DNA of 64,000 nucleotides from Leptolyngbya iicbica LK (GTDB lineage: Bacteria; Cyanobacteriota; Cyanobacteriia; Phormidesmidales; Phormidesmidaceae), in the NCBI RefSeq assembly GCF_004212215.1, contig NZ_QVFV01000001.1, positions 878,814 through 942,813 on the forward strand, given 5' to 3'. A program made the position numbers and the translations under genes. Within the stretch, counting starts at the first letter, position 1. Each line of letters starts with the position of its first letter. The notes beneath the pieces were generated by a model, which did no database searches, had not been told where the DNA came from, and saw only the letters and a list, made by a program, of their open reading frames with translations. Positions 35,754-45,922 of this stretch are shown one piece after another.

Positions 35754-37013
35754 CTAGCGGCTGGGGGTTGAGGAACGCGGCTCCAGTTCCAGATCATCTT
35801 GAATGGCTTGTTCGAGCAGGCGGTTGGGTTGAGGACGGGTGGGGTTGCCGAGGCCGACATACTTTTCCACCAAGGTCAGCAACTCGTGGGCCCCAAAGGG
35901 TTTGGTCAAATAATCGGTGGCTCCTGCCATGCGGGCTTTGACGCGATCGATAAAGCCGTCTTTGCCCGTCAGCATAATGATAGGCGTTTGCCGAAACACG
36001 CTGGACTGGCGCAGCATGGCACACAGTTCATACCCTTCTAACTCGGGCATGGCGATATCACAGAGAATCAAATCTGGCCGGAGCTGAAACAGCAAACTGA
36101 GGGCGCGGAGCGGATTCCCGATCGAGGTCGCTTCGTAACCGTGTTCATCCAAAATTTGCTCGATCGCTTGGCGAATGGTGACCCCGTCATCGACACAGAC
36201 AATGCGGGGCACTTGGATCGCTTGCCAATCTTCCACCGAGTCGGGCGGCGCGATGGGAGCCGTCACTTCCGATAAATGAATGATGCCCTGCCGCACGTAG
36301 GGATAAATTGCCTTAGCCACAGTGACCAGCCCCTTATTCCAGTACCGGGCAATCTGCTGAATAGAAGTGTTGCCATCCATCCAGCGCAACATGCGGGCCG
36401 TTTTTTCATCTTCGGCCTCATGGGACTGCAATTTTTGCAAAATGCTGGGGCACTGATGGGGCGATTGAATGTGCGGGTAAAACTGATTCCACGCCTGGAT
36501 TTGCGTGGTAATGGTGGCCACGAGGGAACTAATCTCGAACGTCGTGAGCTGGGGGCTCAAGCCCGCTGAGAGCTTGAATACAAATGCCCCTTGATGCAGA
36601 CTCAACAAATCGAACAACGTTTCCTGCACCATGCCGTTGAGAATCTGCCGTCCTTGCTCTGGCGTCAGGGTGTGATTTTCGAGCAACGCCCACAAGTAGC
36701 CATATTCCGGCGAGTTAAAGGTGGCGATCGCGGGCACATCCAAATCTTTGAGCGAGTCGTCGAGTTCGTAGCGATGAAGGTATCCCCGCAGACGATTCAG
36801 ATTGCCGTCGGTGGTTCCCGCATAGACGATTTGTCCATTGAGAAAAAAGACCAACCAGGAATGGGGGGATTGGGTCTTAGACTGAGCGCTATCAGCACCC
36901 ATCGCAGGCAAGGCCGGCAGGTAGGCTTCGACATAGAGTTCGCCGGTACGTTGGCCGAGCTCTATGAGCTGCAAGATACTCCGAATGTCAATTTCTGCCA
37001 GCTGGCCCTGCAT
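35754..37013 (-). CDS. PATAN (DUF4388)-REC response regulator, PatA-like
   Basis: Two-component output protein of the PatA type, known in cyanobacteria for phototaxis and heterocyst patterning. An N-terminal DUF4388/PATAN domain (QLAEIDIRSILQLIELGQRTGELYVEA) is followed by a helical middle. A C-terminal receiver domain follows: IVCVDDGVTIRQAIEQIL, phospho-acceptor Asp in LILCDIAMPELEGYEL, IIMLTGKDGF and YLTKPFG. I place the start at ATG 37013 (419 aa), where the PATAN domain begins; the frame is open to 37295 but that part looks unrelated. The gene is isolated, with no kinase nearby. Confidence 0.9.
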   Translation of the reverse strand: MQGQLAEIDIRSILQLIELGQRTGELYVEAYLPALPAMGADSAQSKTQSPHSWLVFFLNGQIVYAGTTDGNLNRLRGYLHRYELDDSLKDLDVPAIATFNSPEYGYLWALLENHTLTPEQGRQILNGMVQETLFDLLSLHQGAFVFKLSAGLSPQLTTFEISSLVATITTQIQAWNQFYPHIQSPHQCPSILQKLQSHEAEDEKTARMLRWMDGNTSIQQIARYWNKGLVTVAKAIYPYVRQGIIHLSEVTAPIAPPDSVEDWQAIQVPRIVCVDDGVTIRQAIEQILDEHGYEATSIGNPLRALSLLFQLRPDLILCDIAMPELEGYELCAMLRQSSVFRQTPIIMLTGKDGFIDRVKARMAGATDYLTKPFGAHELLTLVEKYVGLGNPTRPQPNRLLEQAIQDDLELEPRSSTPSR

Positions 37014-37510
37014 AAATTTGTGACCGTTTTCTGTAAAAAGCCGTGGGTTTAATTTAACGTCGTTGGGGCGAGAATGAAATGCCGCTGAATGGCTAAGCGC
37101 CAATTCAATCCACATTCTTTTCCGTACCGGCTCACGGATGGCGTTGGGTAGGCACTGGTTGCAGCTCATTCCGCCGACGGTGATGAGCCCCCTCGGCGAG
37201 CTTGAGTTGCTTACAATCATATGACCTTCGCGGGGGAATGTCTCGCAAGTCAGCCTGGGGCTTAGCGATCGCCCCCATAACAGGGACCGCAGCAATACCG
37301 CGAAGGCTTGAATTAACTGGCTTCATCAGGTCGAGCGAGGCGAATCTTTCTGGCGGCAAAGAAATGCTACAAAAGTGACGCCGACCGCGAGTCTGACTAA
37401 CGGCGGGAGTATGGTGTGGTGGCAGGATGATGAGCGGTTTCGTCGGCTCTCTTCCCCGCCTTGATCGGCGATCGCGCCCCTCCCCATTCGCTTCTTTCGG
37501 ACGTTGAGCT

Positions 37511-40500
37511 ATGACGCAGTTATCCGGGCCGGCGATCGCGACTCTAGTGACTCTCTATACGGGACTTAGTGTCTGGCCAGCGCAGGCCAACGACATCGTG
37601 CCTGCGCCCAACCGCACGGGCACCCAAGTCACCACTCAAGGCGCTGATCACATCATCACCGGCGGTGCCACCTCAGCCGATCAGCAAAACCTCTTTCATC
37701 AGTTCGCCGAGTTCAATCTATCGACCGGGGCCAGCGCCACGTTTCTGACCGACCCGGCCATCCTCAACATTCTCAGCGGCGTCAATGGGGCCAATCCTTC
37801 GGTCATCGATGGGTTGCTCCAGGTCAGCGGCTCCAACGCCAACCTGTATTTGATTAACCCCAACGGCATTTTGTTTGGCCCCAATGCGGCGCTCAATCTG
37901 CAAGGAAGTTTTACCGCACTCACCGCTGACCAAGTAGGTTTTGCCGCCGGTGAACTGGATTTAGTGGGGGCCAATGACTACGCGGCCTTGGTCGGTTCGC
38001 CGCAAAGCTTTGGTTTTAGCCTGGAGCAGCCCGCCAGCGTGGTAAATGCTGGCAATTTGCAGGTATCCGCCGGTACAGCGGTGGTTTTAGTCGGGGGGCA
38101 AGTCCTGAATACTGGCACGATCGCAGCACCGGGGGGCAACATTCTCATCAGTGCGGTGGCGGGAGGCAGTCGGGTTCGGATCACCCAAGAAGGTCAGTTG
38201 CTCAATTTAGAACTGGCGACTTTGCCGGAAACATCCCTGACCACAGAACTACCGTTTTCGCCGCTGGGCCTGCCAGAGTTGTTGACGGGGAATGCGATCG
38301 CCACCGCCACCGATGTCACCGTCAATCCAGACGGCACGATTACCCTGGGAACTGGCGACTTGGCGATCCCGACAGCGCCCGCAACCACCCTGATTAGCGG
38401 ACAGCTGAATACCGATGGCACTGCACAAGGCGGCGCGGTAACGGTGCTGGGCGACACGGTCGGCCTATTCAGAGCAGCGGTCAGCGCCACCGGAGCCACC
38501 GGGGGCGGCACGATCCGAGTGGGGGGCGATTACACCGGGGGCGGCAGCTTGTCCACGGCATCCGTCACGTTCGTCGATGAAGCGTCGAGTCTGGTGGCTG
38601 ATGCGATCGCCCAAGGCAATGGCGGCACCATCATTCTCTGGTCAGAAGAGACGACCCGCAGTTACGGTTTCTTGAGTGCGCGAGGCGGGGGCCAAAGCGG
38701 CAACGGTGGGCTGATCGAAACCAGCAGCCGGGGCTTTTTGGAAACCACGGGCGTCCCCGATATCACCGCACCGAACGGGCAAGCGGGACACTGGTTACTC
38801 GATCCGCGAGATATTCTGATTGTCGATGCCCCCAGCAATCAAACTACGGGCTTTCCCCCTAACAACCCGTTTGTCGCGCAATCGAGTCCAGCGGTGATCA
38901 GCTGGTTGGATATTGAAAGCGCCCTCAGTGGCGGGGGGACCGTCACTGTCAGCACGGGCAGCACCGGCAACCAAGCAGGCGACATTGACGTGGATGGTTT
39001 TGTCTTGGACACCGGCACAGACAGCACCCTGGTGCTCCGCGCGGCCCGCGATATCACCATTAATGGCGAGGTCTCCAGCATTAGTGGGGCCACGAGTTTC
39101 GATTTTCGGGCTGATACTGACGGCAACGGCAGCGGCGAAGTGACCATCGCGGCACCGCTTTCCTCGGGCGGCGGCAATATCACGCTGCGAGGCAACAATG
39201 TATTTGTGACCAGCGGCGGCGCGATTAATCCTCAGGGGGGTACCCTGACGGTGACTGAAACCGGACAAACTAGTTGCCCAGACGGTTGTCAAAACCCGCC
39301 GCCAGAGGGGCCAGATGACTTCGGCGAGCCAGGTGACTTCGGTGGTGACTTTGAGTTTGAGGGCGATGATTTCGGCGAGGGGCCAGATGACTTTGGCTTC
39401 GAAGGCGATGACTTTGGCTTTGAAGGCGATGACTTCGGCGAGGGACCAGACGACTTTGGCGAGGGGCCAGATGACTTTGACGATGGCCCCGGGGGACGAG
39501 GGCGGCGAGCCGGCAGGGGTGAAGCGGATGGCCCTGACGGCGAAGGCGGCGAAGAGGGCTTTGAAGACGGCGACGACTTCGAAGGGGATGAGTTTGCTGA
39601 GGATGGCGACGGGCCGGAGCCGGGCGATCCAGGGTTTGACGTCAATGCCGAAGATCTCACGGGTGAAGACTGGGCCTTTGAGGATGGTCTCTACGCCGAA
39701 GACTTTGTCAGCTACTTTGATTTGCCCGTCCTGCCCGAACCGAACTTTGAAGCCAGTCAGGGCACGTTGCGAACCCTGACCCAACAAGTCGGCACGGCCT
39801 CCGCCCTGGTCTATGCCCGATTCATCCCAGCAGGCCGCAGTGTCGCCCAGCGATCGCCCCTCAAACAACTGCCCGATCCGCAACCGACGGACGTACTGCA
39901 ACTGGTGGTAGTCACCCCGGATGGTCAACCCCAACAAATTGAGGTGCCCGCCGCCACTCGCGAAAAGGTGGTCGCCGCCGTGCGCAGCCTCCAAATTGAA
40001 TTGACCGATCGCACCCGGCGACGTTTGACCACTTATTTGCAGTATTCACAACAGCTCTATGACTGGCTCATCGCCCCGATTGAGCCCGTGTTAGCCGCCG
40101 AAGACATTGGTCATATTTCCATGATCATGGCACCGGGCTTGCGATCGCTGCCCCTCGCCGCCCTGCACGATGGCGAACAGTTCATTATTGAAAACTACAG
40201 CGTCGGGCTCATGCCCAGCCTGGCCCTCACCGACACGCGCTACACCGATGTCCGCCGCGCCCTCGTCCTCGCCATGGGCGCCTCCGAATTCACCGACCAG
40301 CCCGCGCTCCCCGCCGTACCGTTTGAACTCAGCACGATCGTCGGCACCTTGCGGCAAGGGCAACGCAACTTAAATGAATCCTTCACTCCCCAAACGCTGG
40401 TTTCAGAGCGGCAAGCGGATGACTACCAGGTTCTACACCTGGCTACCCACGGGGAGTTTCGTCCCGGTGGCCCCGCCAATTCCTACATTCAGTTTTGGGA

Positions 40501-40924
40501 TCGTCGGCTCAGCCTCGACCAAATTCCCGAACTTCAACTCAATGATCCCCCTGTCGAACTGTTGGTCATGAGTGCTTGCAAAACCGCCCTGGGCGATACC
40601 TCTGCCGAACTCGGCTTTGCCGGGTTGGCCGTGCAGGCCGGAGTGCGATCGGCCCTAGCGTCACTCTGGCAGGTGAGTGATTTAGAAACCGCTGGCCTCA
40701 TGGCTGAGTTTTACACCCAGCTCAGCCAGCAACCCTATAAAGCCGAAGCCCTACGCCAAGCCCAGTTGGCGATGTTGAGGGGGCAAGTCACCGTGCAAGA
40801 TGGCGTCTTAACCTGGAGCGCTGATGCTGCACCGCTGCCCGAAGAATTGGCAGCACTTGGGTTTGGCAATACACAGCATCCCTACTATTGGGCTGCTTTT
40901 ACCCTCGTGGGTAGCCCGTGGTAA
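37511..40924 (+). CDS. Secreted FHA-type (two-partner secretion) protein with C-terminal CHAT domain, paralogue 1
   Basis: A 1137-residue protein. After a signal peptide (~1-27, ending PAQA) comes a filamentous-haemagglutinin secretion domain with the hallmark LINPNGILFGPNAALNLQGSF, then beta-helix strands to ~590. An Asp/Gly/Phe-rich acidic repeat region (~600-710) follows, and the C-terminus is a CHAT (caspase-HetF) protease domain. The catalytic dyad appears present: His980 in HLATHGEF and Cys1023 in SACKTALGD. It would be exported across the outer membrane by a TpsB partner, which is not in this window. The product is similar to the next gene over both ends, so the pair arose by duplication. 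The substrate of the CHAT domain is unknown. Confidence 0.88.
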   Translation: MTQLSGPAIATLVTLYTGLSVWPAQANDIVPAPNRTGTQVTTQGADHIITGGATSADQQNLFHQFAEFNLSTGASATFLTDPAILNILSGVNGANPSVIDGLLQVSGSNANLYLINPNGILFGPNAALNLQGSFTALTADQVGFAAGELDLVGANDYAALVGSPQSFGFSLEQPASVVNAGNLQVSAGTAVVLVGGQVLNTGTIAAPGGNILISAVAGGSRVRITQEGQLLNLELATLPETSLTTELPFSPLGLPELLTGNAIATATDVTVNPDGTITLGTGDLAIPTAPATTLISGQLNTDGTAQGGAVTVLGDTVGLFRAAVSATGATGGGTIRVGGDYTGGGSLSTASVTFVDEASSLVADAIAQGNGGTIILWSEETTRSYGFLSARGGGQSGNGGLIETSSRGFLETTGVPDITAPNGQAGHWLLDPRDILIVDAPSNQTTGFPPNNPFVAQSSPAVISWLDIESALSGGGTVTVSTGSTGNQAGDIDVDGFVLDTGTDSTLVLRAARDITINGEVSSISGATSFDFRADTDGNGSGEVTIAAPLSSGGGNITLRGNNVFVTSGGAINPQGGTLTVTETGQTSCPDGCQNPPPEGPDDFGEPGDFGGDFEFEGDDFGEGPDDFGFEGDDFGFEGDDFGEGPDDFGEGPDDFDDGPGGRGRRAGRGEADGPDGEGGEEGFEDGDDFEGDEFAEDGDGPEPGDPGFDVNAEDLTGEDWAFEDGLYAEDFVSYFDLPVLPEPNFEASQGTLRTLTQQVGTASALVYARFIPAGRSVAQRSPLKQLPDPQPTDVLQLVVVTPDGQPQQIEVPAATREKVVAAVRSLQIELTDRTRRRLTTYLQYSQQLYDWLIAPIEPVLAAEDIGHISMIMAPGLRSLPLAALHDGEQFIIENYSVGLMPSLALTDTRYTDVRRALVLAMGASEFTDQPALPAVPFELSTIVGTLRQGQRNLNESFTPQTLVSERQADDYQVLHLATHGEFRPGGPANSYIQFWDRRLSLDQIPELQLNDPPVELLVMSACKTALGDTSAELGFAGLAVQAGVRSALASLWQVSDLETAGLMAEFYTQLSQQPYKAEALRQAQLAMLRGQVTVQDGVLTWSADAAPLPEELAALGFGNTQHPYYWAAFTLVGSPW
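39361..39490 (+). repeat. 21-bp (7-residue) tandem repeat encoding DDFG-rich segment
   Basis: About six units of DDFGEGP/DDFGFEG follow one another with small changes, so the DNA repeats every 21 bp. The encoded segment is strongly acidic, typical of a flexible or calcium-binding linker. Confidence 0.85.
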
Positions 40925-41074
40925 GTCGCCAACCGGCCACTATGACGGGCTGTGCCATTGTTTTGTAATCGCTAAAAATTACGAATTCTCATTGCAAACG
41001 ATACCTATTCCCCGACAGATCATCTGTAATAACCCTTAGTGCCACCGCCAATGGGCGATCGCAGGAGAAATCAC

Positions 41075-44000
41075 ATGAGAGTTGCCACCATCGGGGCGAT
41101 CGCCAGCACCAGCGCCACCCTTTTGCTCACGCTCAACAGTTGGCCCGTGCAGGCCCAAGGCATCGTGCCAGCGGCTGACGGCACCGGCACCCAAGTCACG
41201 CCCAACGGCCCCGACTACACCATCACCGGGGGCAGCACCGCCGCAGACAATCAAAATCTGTTTCATCGCTTCACCGATTTCAATTTGCTCACGGGCGAAA
41301 GCGCCACCTTTCTAACCCAGCCGGAAATTCTCAATATCCTGAGTGGCGTCACGGGCAACAATCCTTCCATCATTGATGGGCTATTGCAGGTCAGCGGCTC
41401 TAACGCCAACCTGTTTCTGATCAATCCCAACGGCATTCTCTTCGGCCCCAACTCAGCGTTAAATCTTCAGGGCAGCTTTACCGCATCGACTGCTAATCAG
41501 GTCAACTTTGCCGATGGTCTGCTCGATCTGGCAGGCACCTCCGACTACGCCACCCTCGTCGGTCCGCCGCAAAGCTTTGGCTTCACCTTAGAGAATCCTG
41601 CCAGTGTGGTGAATGCGGGCAATTTGACTGTCCCCGTTGGTGAGTCTGTGATGTTGCTGGGGGGACAGGTCTTAAACACAGGCACTCTCACTGCCCCCGG
41701 TGGGGAAGTCGTGATCAGTGCCGTGGAAGGGGGGAACTGGGTACGCATTGCCCAAAGCGGATCCTTGCTCAACCTCGAACTCGCCACCGTAGCAACCGAG
41801 GCGACGGGGGCGATGCCGTTTTCACCGCTCACGTTGCCTGAGTTGTTGACGGGCAGTGCGATCGCCCTCGCCGAGAGCGTGACGATCAATGCCGACGGCA
41901 GCATTCAACTCGGTGAGGCCACCGTCGAGGCCACACCGGCAAGCGCGATTGTTTCAGGCGCGATCGAGGTCGCAGCGCTGACCGGCGGACAAGTCCTAAC
42001 ATTGGGGCGTGACCTCACCTTGACCCATGCGCTGATTAACGCCTCGGGTCAAACCGCTGGCGGCACCGTCCGCATTGGCGGCGACTATCAAGGGCAGGGC
42101 AGATTGCCCCGCGCCCAAACCGCCTGGCTCGATGCCCATAGCACCATTCAGGCCGACGCTCTCGATACGGGTCATGGCGGCGAAGTCATTGTCTGGGCCG
42201 ATGGCACCACCCTCTTCCAGGGGTTGATCACCGCGCGGGGTGGCCCCAACGGTGGCGACGGGGGCCTGGTAGAAACGTCGGGACGGCAAGCGATCGACAT
42301 TGACGGGGGACAAGTGGATGCTAGCGCCACACAAGGCACAGCGGGGCTCTGGTTCGTCGACCCCAATGACATTAACATTGACGCCGACCTCGCGCTGACC
42401 ATTGAGAATGCATTAGCGGGAGGGACGAACTTCACCGCCTCCACCATTGAGGGAGACCCAGCGGATGCGACGGGAGTGCCGGGCAATGGGGATATTTTTC
42501 TCAATAGCGCGATCGCCGCCAGCGCCACGAATAACGCCACCCTGACGCTCATCGCTTCTCGCTACATTCAGGGCAACGATGGGGCTTTTATCAGCATTAC
42601 CGGCGGCAATCTAGTGCTCAAGCTCAACCAAGAAGGCTTAGCAGTGCCGACAAATCCGACGATTAACGATGCTTTCAACATCATCAGCTTTATCGATGGC
42701 GCCACTGAAATTCATTTAGGGCCTGGCACTTATCAAGAACCAGACACCATTTTTCTGGGTTCTGATGTGCTTTTGCAAGGGTCAGGCGCGGCCAACACCA
42801 TTATCGACGCCTCCAGAAGTGGGCCAATTTCAGTCTCCATATCGAGTTCATTCGATGACGCCTTGCCGACTCAGATCAATGACCTGACCATTGCCAATAG
42901 TGTAAATCGTGACGGGGATGGTGGGGCCATTAGCAACTTTGGCAATCTCATTATCAACAACAGCATCATTCGCAATAATCAGGCTAGTGGCAGGGGTGGA
43001 GGCATTGCCAATATCCGCTCTACCCCTACCTTCAGTCCCGCCGAAGGGACTCTGGTCATCAACAATTCCACGATTCGCAATAATCGCTCCGGCGGCGATG
43101 GTGGGGGCATCAGCAACGCCGGCGGCACCGTCACCATCAACCGCAGCACGATTCACAACAATATCGCTGGTGATGATGGTGGGGGCGTCGATAACAATAA
43201 TGATGGCGGTACTGTCACCCTTCGCAACAGCACCCTTGTGGACAATGTCGCCGCTGGGGAAGGCGGCGGCGTAGAAAATGACAGTACGATGGCGATCGCC
43301 AATAGCACTATCGTTGGTAATCAATCAGCGACCGGGGGGGGCATTTCCAACACGCTCAACGGCAGTACGCTGACCCTCACCAGTAGTCTGGTCAGTGGCA
43401 ACACCGCCACCAGTGGTTCGGGCAATAATGTGTTCAACGGTGGCAGTCTGACTGGCGGCAACAATCTGTTTGGCGCTAACAACGCAGCGGGAGTGCTCGG
43501 CTTTTCGCCAGCGGCAAGTGATATTGTGCCAGCTGTACCCTTAGGAGCCATCATCTCCACCACGCTGGCCGATAACGGTGGCCCCACCCAAACCCTGGCC
43601 CTGGTCGCGGGCAGTCCGGCAATTAATGCAGGCAGCGGTTCGGACGCCGACCAACGCGGCTTTTCCATCATTGGCATTCGCGACATTGGCGCGTTTGAGT
43701 TTCAGCAAGGTAGCGGTGGTTCAGATCTGGGGGAGGGCGACAATTTTGACTGCCTCGCTGGGGACTGTAATCCGCTCACGCTGCCCCCTGAAACCTCACC
43801 TCAGGCCCGTAGAAGCAACTCAGAGCCCAGCTATGTGCAGCAATTTGAAGAGCATTTGGGCGTCGAGGCCAGCGCCTTCGAAGATATTGATGCACTCAAC
43901 CGTGCTCGGAATATTACGGGCGTGACTCCCGCCCTGATTTATGCCAGTTTTGTGCCCCCTAGTGAAGATTTAGAGACCGCAACCACCGAGGAGACGTTAA

Positions 44001-45142
44001 TTGCTGATGCCCGGGCGGCACAGCCCCGGCCCGTGGTCAACGATATGTTAGCGCAGCAAATTGTGGCCCAAGCCGAAGGCCGACAAGAGCGCACTACCGC
44101 ACTGGCTAATGAAGATGTTTTGCAGTTGGTGCTCGTCACTGCCGACAATACGCCCCGGCGCATCAACACCGGCGCCACCCGCAGCGAGGTATTGGCGGCT
44201 GCACGGCAGTTACAAATCGAGTTGACTGACCGTACCCGTCGCCGCTTAGACAATTACTTGATGCCATCACAGGCGTTATATCGCTGGCTAGTGGCACCGT
44301 TAGAAGAGACCTTGGCAGAAGAAGATATCGGCCATATTTCGTTTGTGCTGGATGAAGGGTTGCGATCGCTCCCCTTAGCGGCCCTGCATGACGGCGAAAA
44401 GTTCATCATCGAAACTTACAGCGTGGGGCTGATGCCGAGTCTTTCACTCACTGACACCCGCATTGGCAACATTCGCAACGCTTCGGTGCTGGCTATGGGC
44501 GCTTCCGAATTTAGCGATCAGCCGCCACTGCCCGCTGTACCGCTCGAAATTGCTACGATTGGCGACTTACGGGTCAGTGACGCCTATCTCAACGAAGCCT
44601 TCACACCCGAGACTCTGGTCACGCAGCGCTCCGAAGAAGCCTATCCCATCTTGCACTTGGCGACCCATGGCCAATTTACTAGCGGCGAATTAAGCAATTC
44701 CTACATTCAGTTTTGGGATCGCCGCCTGGGCCTGGATGAATTACCCCAACTCCAGCTCGGAGATCCAGCCGTCGAACTGATGGTGTTGAGCGCTTGCCGC
44801 ACCGTCTTAGGTGACTCCGAAGCCGAACTCGGCTTTGCCGGTTTGGCCATCAAGTCAGGGGCCAAAAGTGCGATCGCTGCGCTCTGGCAAGTCAGCGACC
44901 TCGAAACTGCTGGCCTCATGGCCGAACTCTATACCCAGATGGGACAAGTCACTTATAAGGGCGCAGCATTACGAGAGGCCCAACTCGCCATGCTACGCGG
45001 CGATGTCGTCATTCAAGATGACCAACTCGTTTGGAGTGGTGGCAGTGAGCCATTACCCGATGAATTTAGCGGCCTGGGGTTTGCCGATACGAGCCATCCC
45101 TATTACTGGGCCGCCTTTACCTTAGTCGGCAATCCCTGGTAA
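41075..45142 (+). CDS. Secreted FHA-type protein with beta-helix and C-terminal CHAT domain, paralogue 2
   Basis: A 1355-residue paralogue of the preceding gene, 150 bp downstream. ATG 41075 has AGGAG 8 nt upstream and opens a signal peptide (~1-29, ending PVQAQ). Next are the two-partner secretion domain (LINPNGILFGPNSALNLQ) and a right-handed beta-helix with repeated INNSTIRNNRSGGDGGGISN-type turns (~600-850). A choice-of-anchor-Q-like end (GGPTQTLALVAGSPAINAG) and a linker lead into a CHAT domain with His1198 (HLATHGQF) and Cys1241 (SACRTVLGD). The CHAT parts of the two proteins are nearly superimposable while the middles differ, so the passenger region has been swapped. Likely cell-surface. 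Confidence 0.88.
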   Translation: MRVATIGAIASTSATLLLTLNSWPVQAQGIVPAADGTGTQVTPNGPDYTITGGSTAADNQNLFHRFTDFNLLTGESATFLTQPEILNILSGVTGNNPSIIDGLLQVSGSNANLFLINPNGILFGPNSALNLQGSFTASTANQVNFADGLLDLAGTSDYATLVGPPQSFGFTLENPASVVNAGNLTVPVGESVMLLGGQVLNTGTLTAPGGEVVISAVEGGNWVRIAQSGSLLNLELATVATEATGAMPFSPLTLPELLTGSAIALAESVTINADGSIQLGEATVEATPASAIVSGAIEVAALTGGQVLTLGRDLTLTHALINASGQTAGGTVRIGGDYQGQGRLPRAQTAWLDAHSTIQADALDTGHGGEVIVWADGTTLFQGLITARGGPNGGDGGLVETSGRQAIDIDGGQVDASATQGTAGLWFVDPNDINIDADLALTIENALAGGTNFTASTIEGDPADATGVPGNGDIFLNSAIAASATNNATLTLIASRYIQGNDGAFISITGGNLVLKLNQEGLAVPTNPTINDAFNIISFIDGATEIHLGPGTYQEPDTIFLGSDVLLQGSGAANTIIDASRSGPISVSISSSFDDALPTQINDLTIANSVNRDGDGGAISNFGNLIINNSIIRNNQASGRGGGIANIRSTPTFSPAEGTLVINNSTIRNNRSGGDGGGISNAGGTVTINRSTIHNNIAGDDGGGVDNNNDGGTVTLRNSTLVDNVAAGEGGGVENDSTMAIANSTIVGNQSATGGGISNTLNGSTLTLTSSLVSGNTATSGSGNNVFNGGSLTGGNNLFGANNAAGVLGFSPAASDIVPAVPLGAIISTTLADNGGPTQTLALVAGSPAINAGSGSDADQRGFSIIGIRDIGAFEFQQGSGGSDLGEGDNFDCLAGDCNPLTLPPETSPQARRSNSEPSYVQQFEEHLGVEASAFEDIDALNRARNITGVTPALIYASFVPPSEDLETATTEETLIADARAAQPRPVVNDMLAQQIVAQAEGRQERTTALANEDVLQLVLVTADNTPRRINTGATRSEVLAAARQLQIELTDRTRRRLDNYLMPSQALYRWLVAPLEETLAEEDIGHISFVLDEGLRSLPLAALHDGEKFIIETYSVGLMPSLSLTDTRIGNIRNASVLAMGASEFSDQPPLPAVPLEIATIGDLRVSDAYLNEAFTPETLVTQRSEEAYPILHLATHGQFTSGELSNSYIQFWDRRLGLDELPQLQLGDPAVELMVLSACRTVLGDSEAELGFAGLAIKSGAKSAIAALWQVSDLETAGLMAELYTQMGQVTYKGAALREAQLAMLRGDVVIQDDQLVWSGGSEPLPDEFSGLGFADTSHPYYWAAFTLVGNPW

Positions 45143-45160
45143 CGGAGCGGCGTTGCCCTC

Positions 45161-45907
45161 TTATTCCACAAAACGCCCGACCCGCATCGTGATCGGCCAG
45201 GTCATCAGAACGCGATCGCTCGGCCAGTGTGGCGTCATATGCTCCGCCAAGTCTTCTAGCGGATTCACACCATGAGCCGCAATGAACCGCTGCGTCGCCG
45301 ACCAGGTGAACAGATAGCCCAGCAACTCCGCTAATGTCCACATTACCTGCATGCTGTAGGCCGGAGCCGTGAGCTCGACCCAGGGAAAATCCAGAGCAGC
45401 ATACCCAGTCTCGACCAGTCGCCGCTCCGGCGTCCAAAAGTCGTCCAACGTCTCGCCATAGTAAGTCTGGAGCAGTGATGCCAAAGCCGGATTCGCCAAG
45501 TGAGGGCAGCCATAGCACCAGATCGCCAACAGGCCATCCGGCTTTAAGACCCGCCGTAACTCCGCATAAAAGGCTTCCAGCTGAAACCAGTGAACCGCCT
45601 GGGCGACAGTGACTAAATCAAGACTACGGGCGGCGATGCCACTCGCCTCAGCAACAGCTACCCGGTAGGTAACCTGGGGATGCACAGGCGCTTGCTGAAG
45701 CTGCGCCGCACTCCCGTCGGTCGCGATGACCTGCGTAAAGTGCTCGGCCAAGGCGATCGCCGCTTGTCCATTCCCCGTCGCACAATCCCAAACGCGATCG
45801 CGCTGCCCACATTGCTGCGCCAACCAAGCAAACAACTCAGCCGGATAATGGGGCCGATATTGGGCATAGTCGGTGGCGTGTCCCGAAAAATAGTCTTTAA
45901 AAGTCAT
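45161..45907 (-). CDS. SAM-dependent class I methyltransferase
   Basis: A 248-residue protein with the SAM-binding motif WDCATGNGQAAIAL (motif I, ~40-53), IATDGSAAQL (motif II), LVTVAQAVHWF (motif IV) and LRRVLKPDGLLAIW (motif VI). The N-terminus FKDYFSGHATDYAQYRPHYP is typical of a broad family of small-molecule methyltransferases. The substrate is unknown. It lies 15 bp downstream of the HAD gene on the same strand, so they form a pair. It converges with CHAT paralogue 2. Confidence 0.9.
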   Translation of the reverse strand: MTFKDYFSGHATDYAQYRPHYPAELFAWLAQQCGQRDRVWDCATGNGQAAIALAEHFTQVIATDGSAAQLQQAPVHPQVTYRVAVAEASGIAARSLDLVTVAQAVHWFQLEAFYAELRRVLKPDGLLAIWCYGCPHLANPALASLLQTYYGETLDDFWTPERRLVETGYAALDFPWVELTAPAYSMQVMWTLAELLGYLFTWSATQRFIAAHGVNPLEDLAEHMTPHWPSDRVLMTWPITMRVGRFVE

Positions 45908-45922
45908 CGCTGGGTCACATCC

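Noticed and set aside
39289-39660. Ser/Pro-rich antisense frame over the acidic repeat
   Set aside because: It is the reverse complement of the DDFG repeat and has no ribosome-binding site or family.
38795-39994. 399-codon minus-strand frame inside CHAT paralogue 1
   Set aside because: It lies fully antisense to a well-supported gene and its composition reflects the GC-rich repetitive coding strand.
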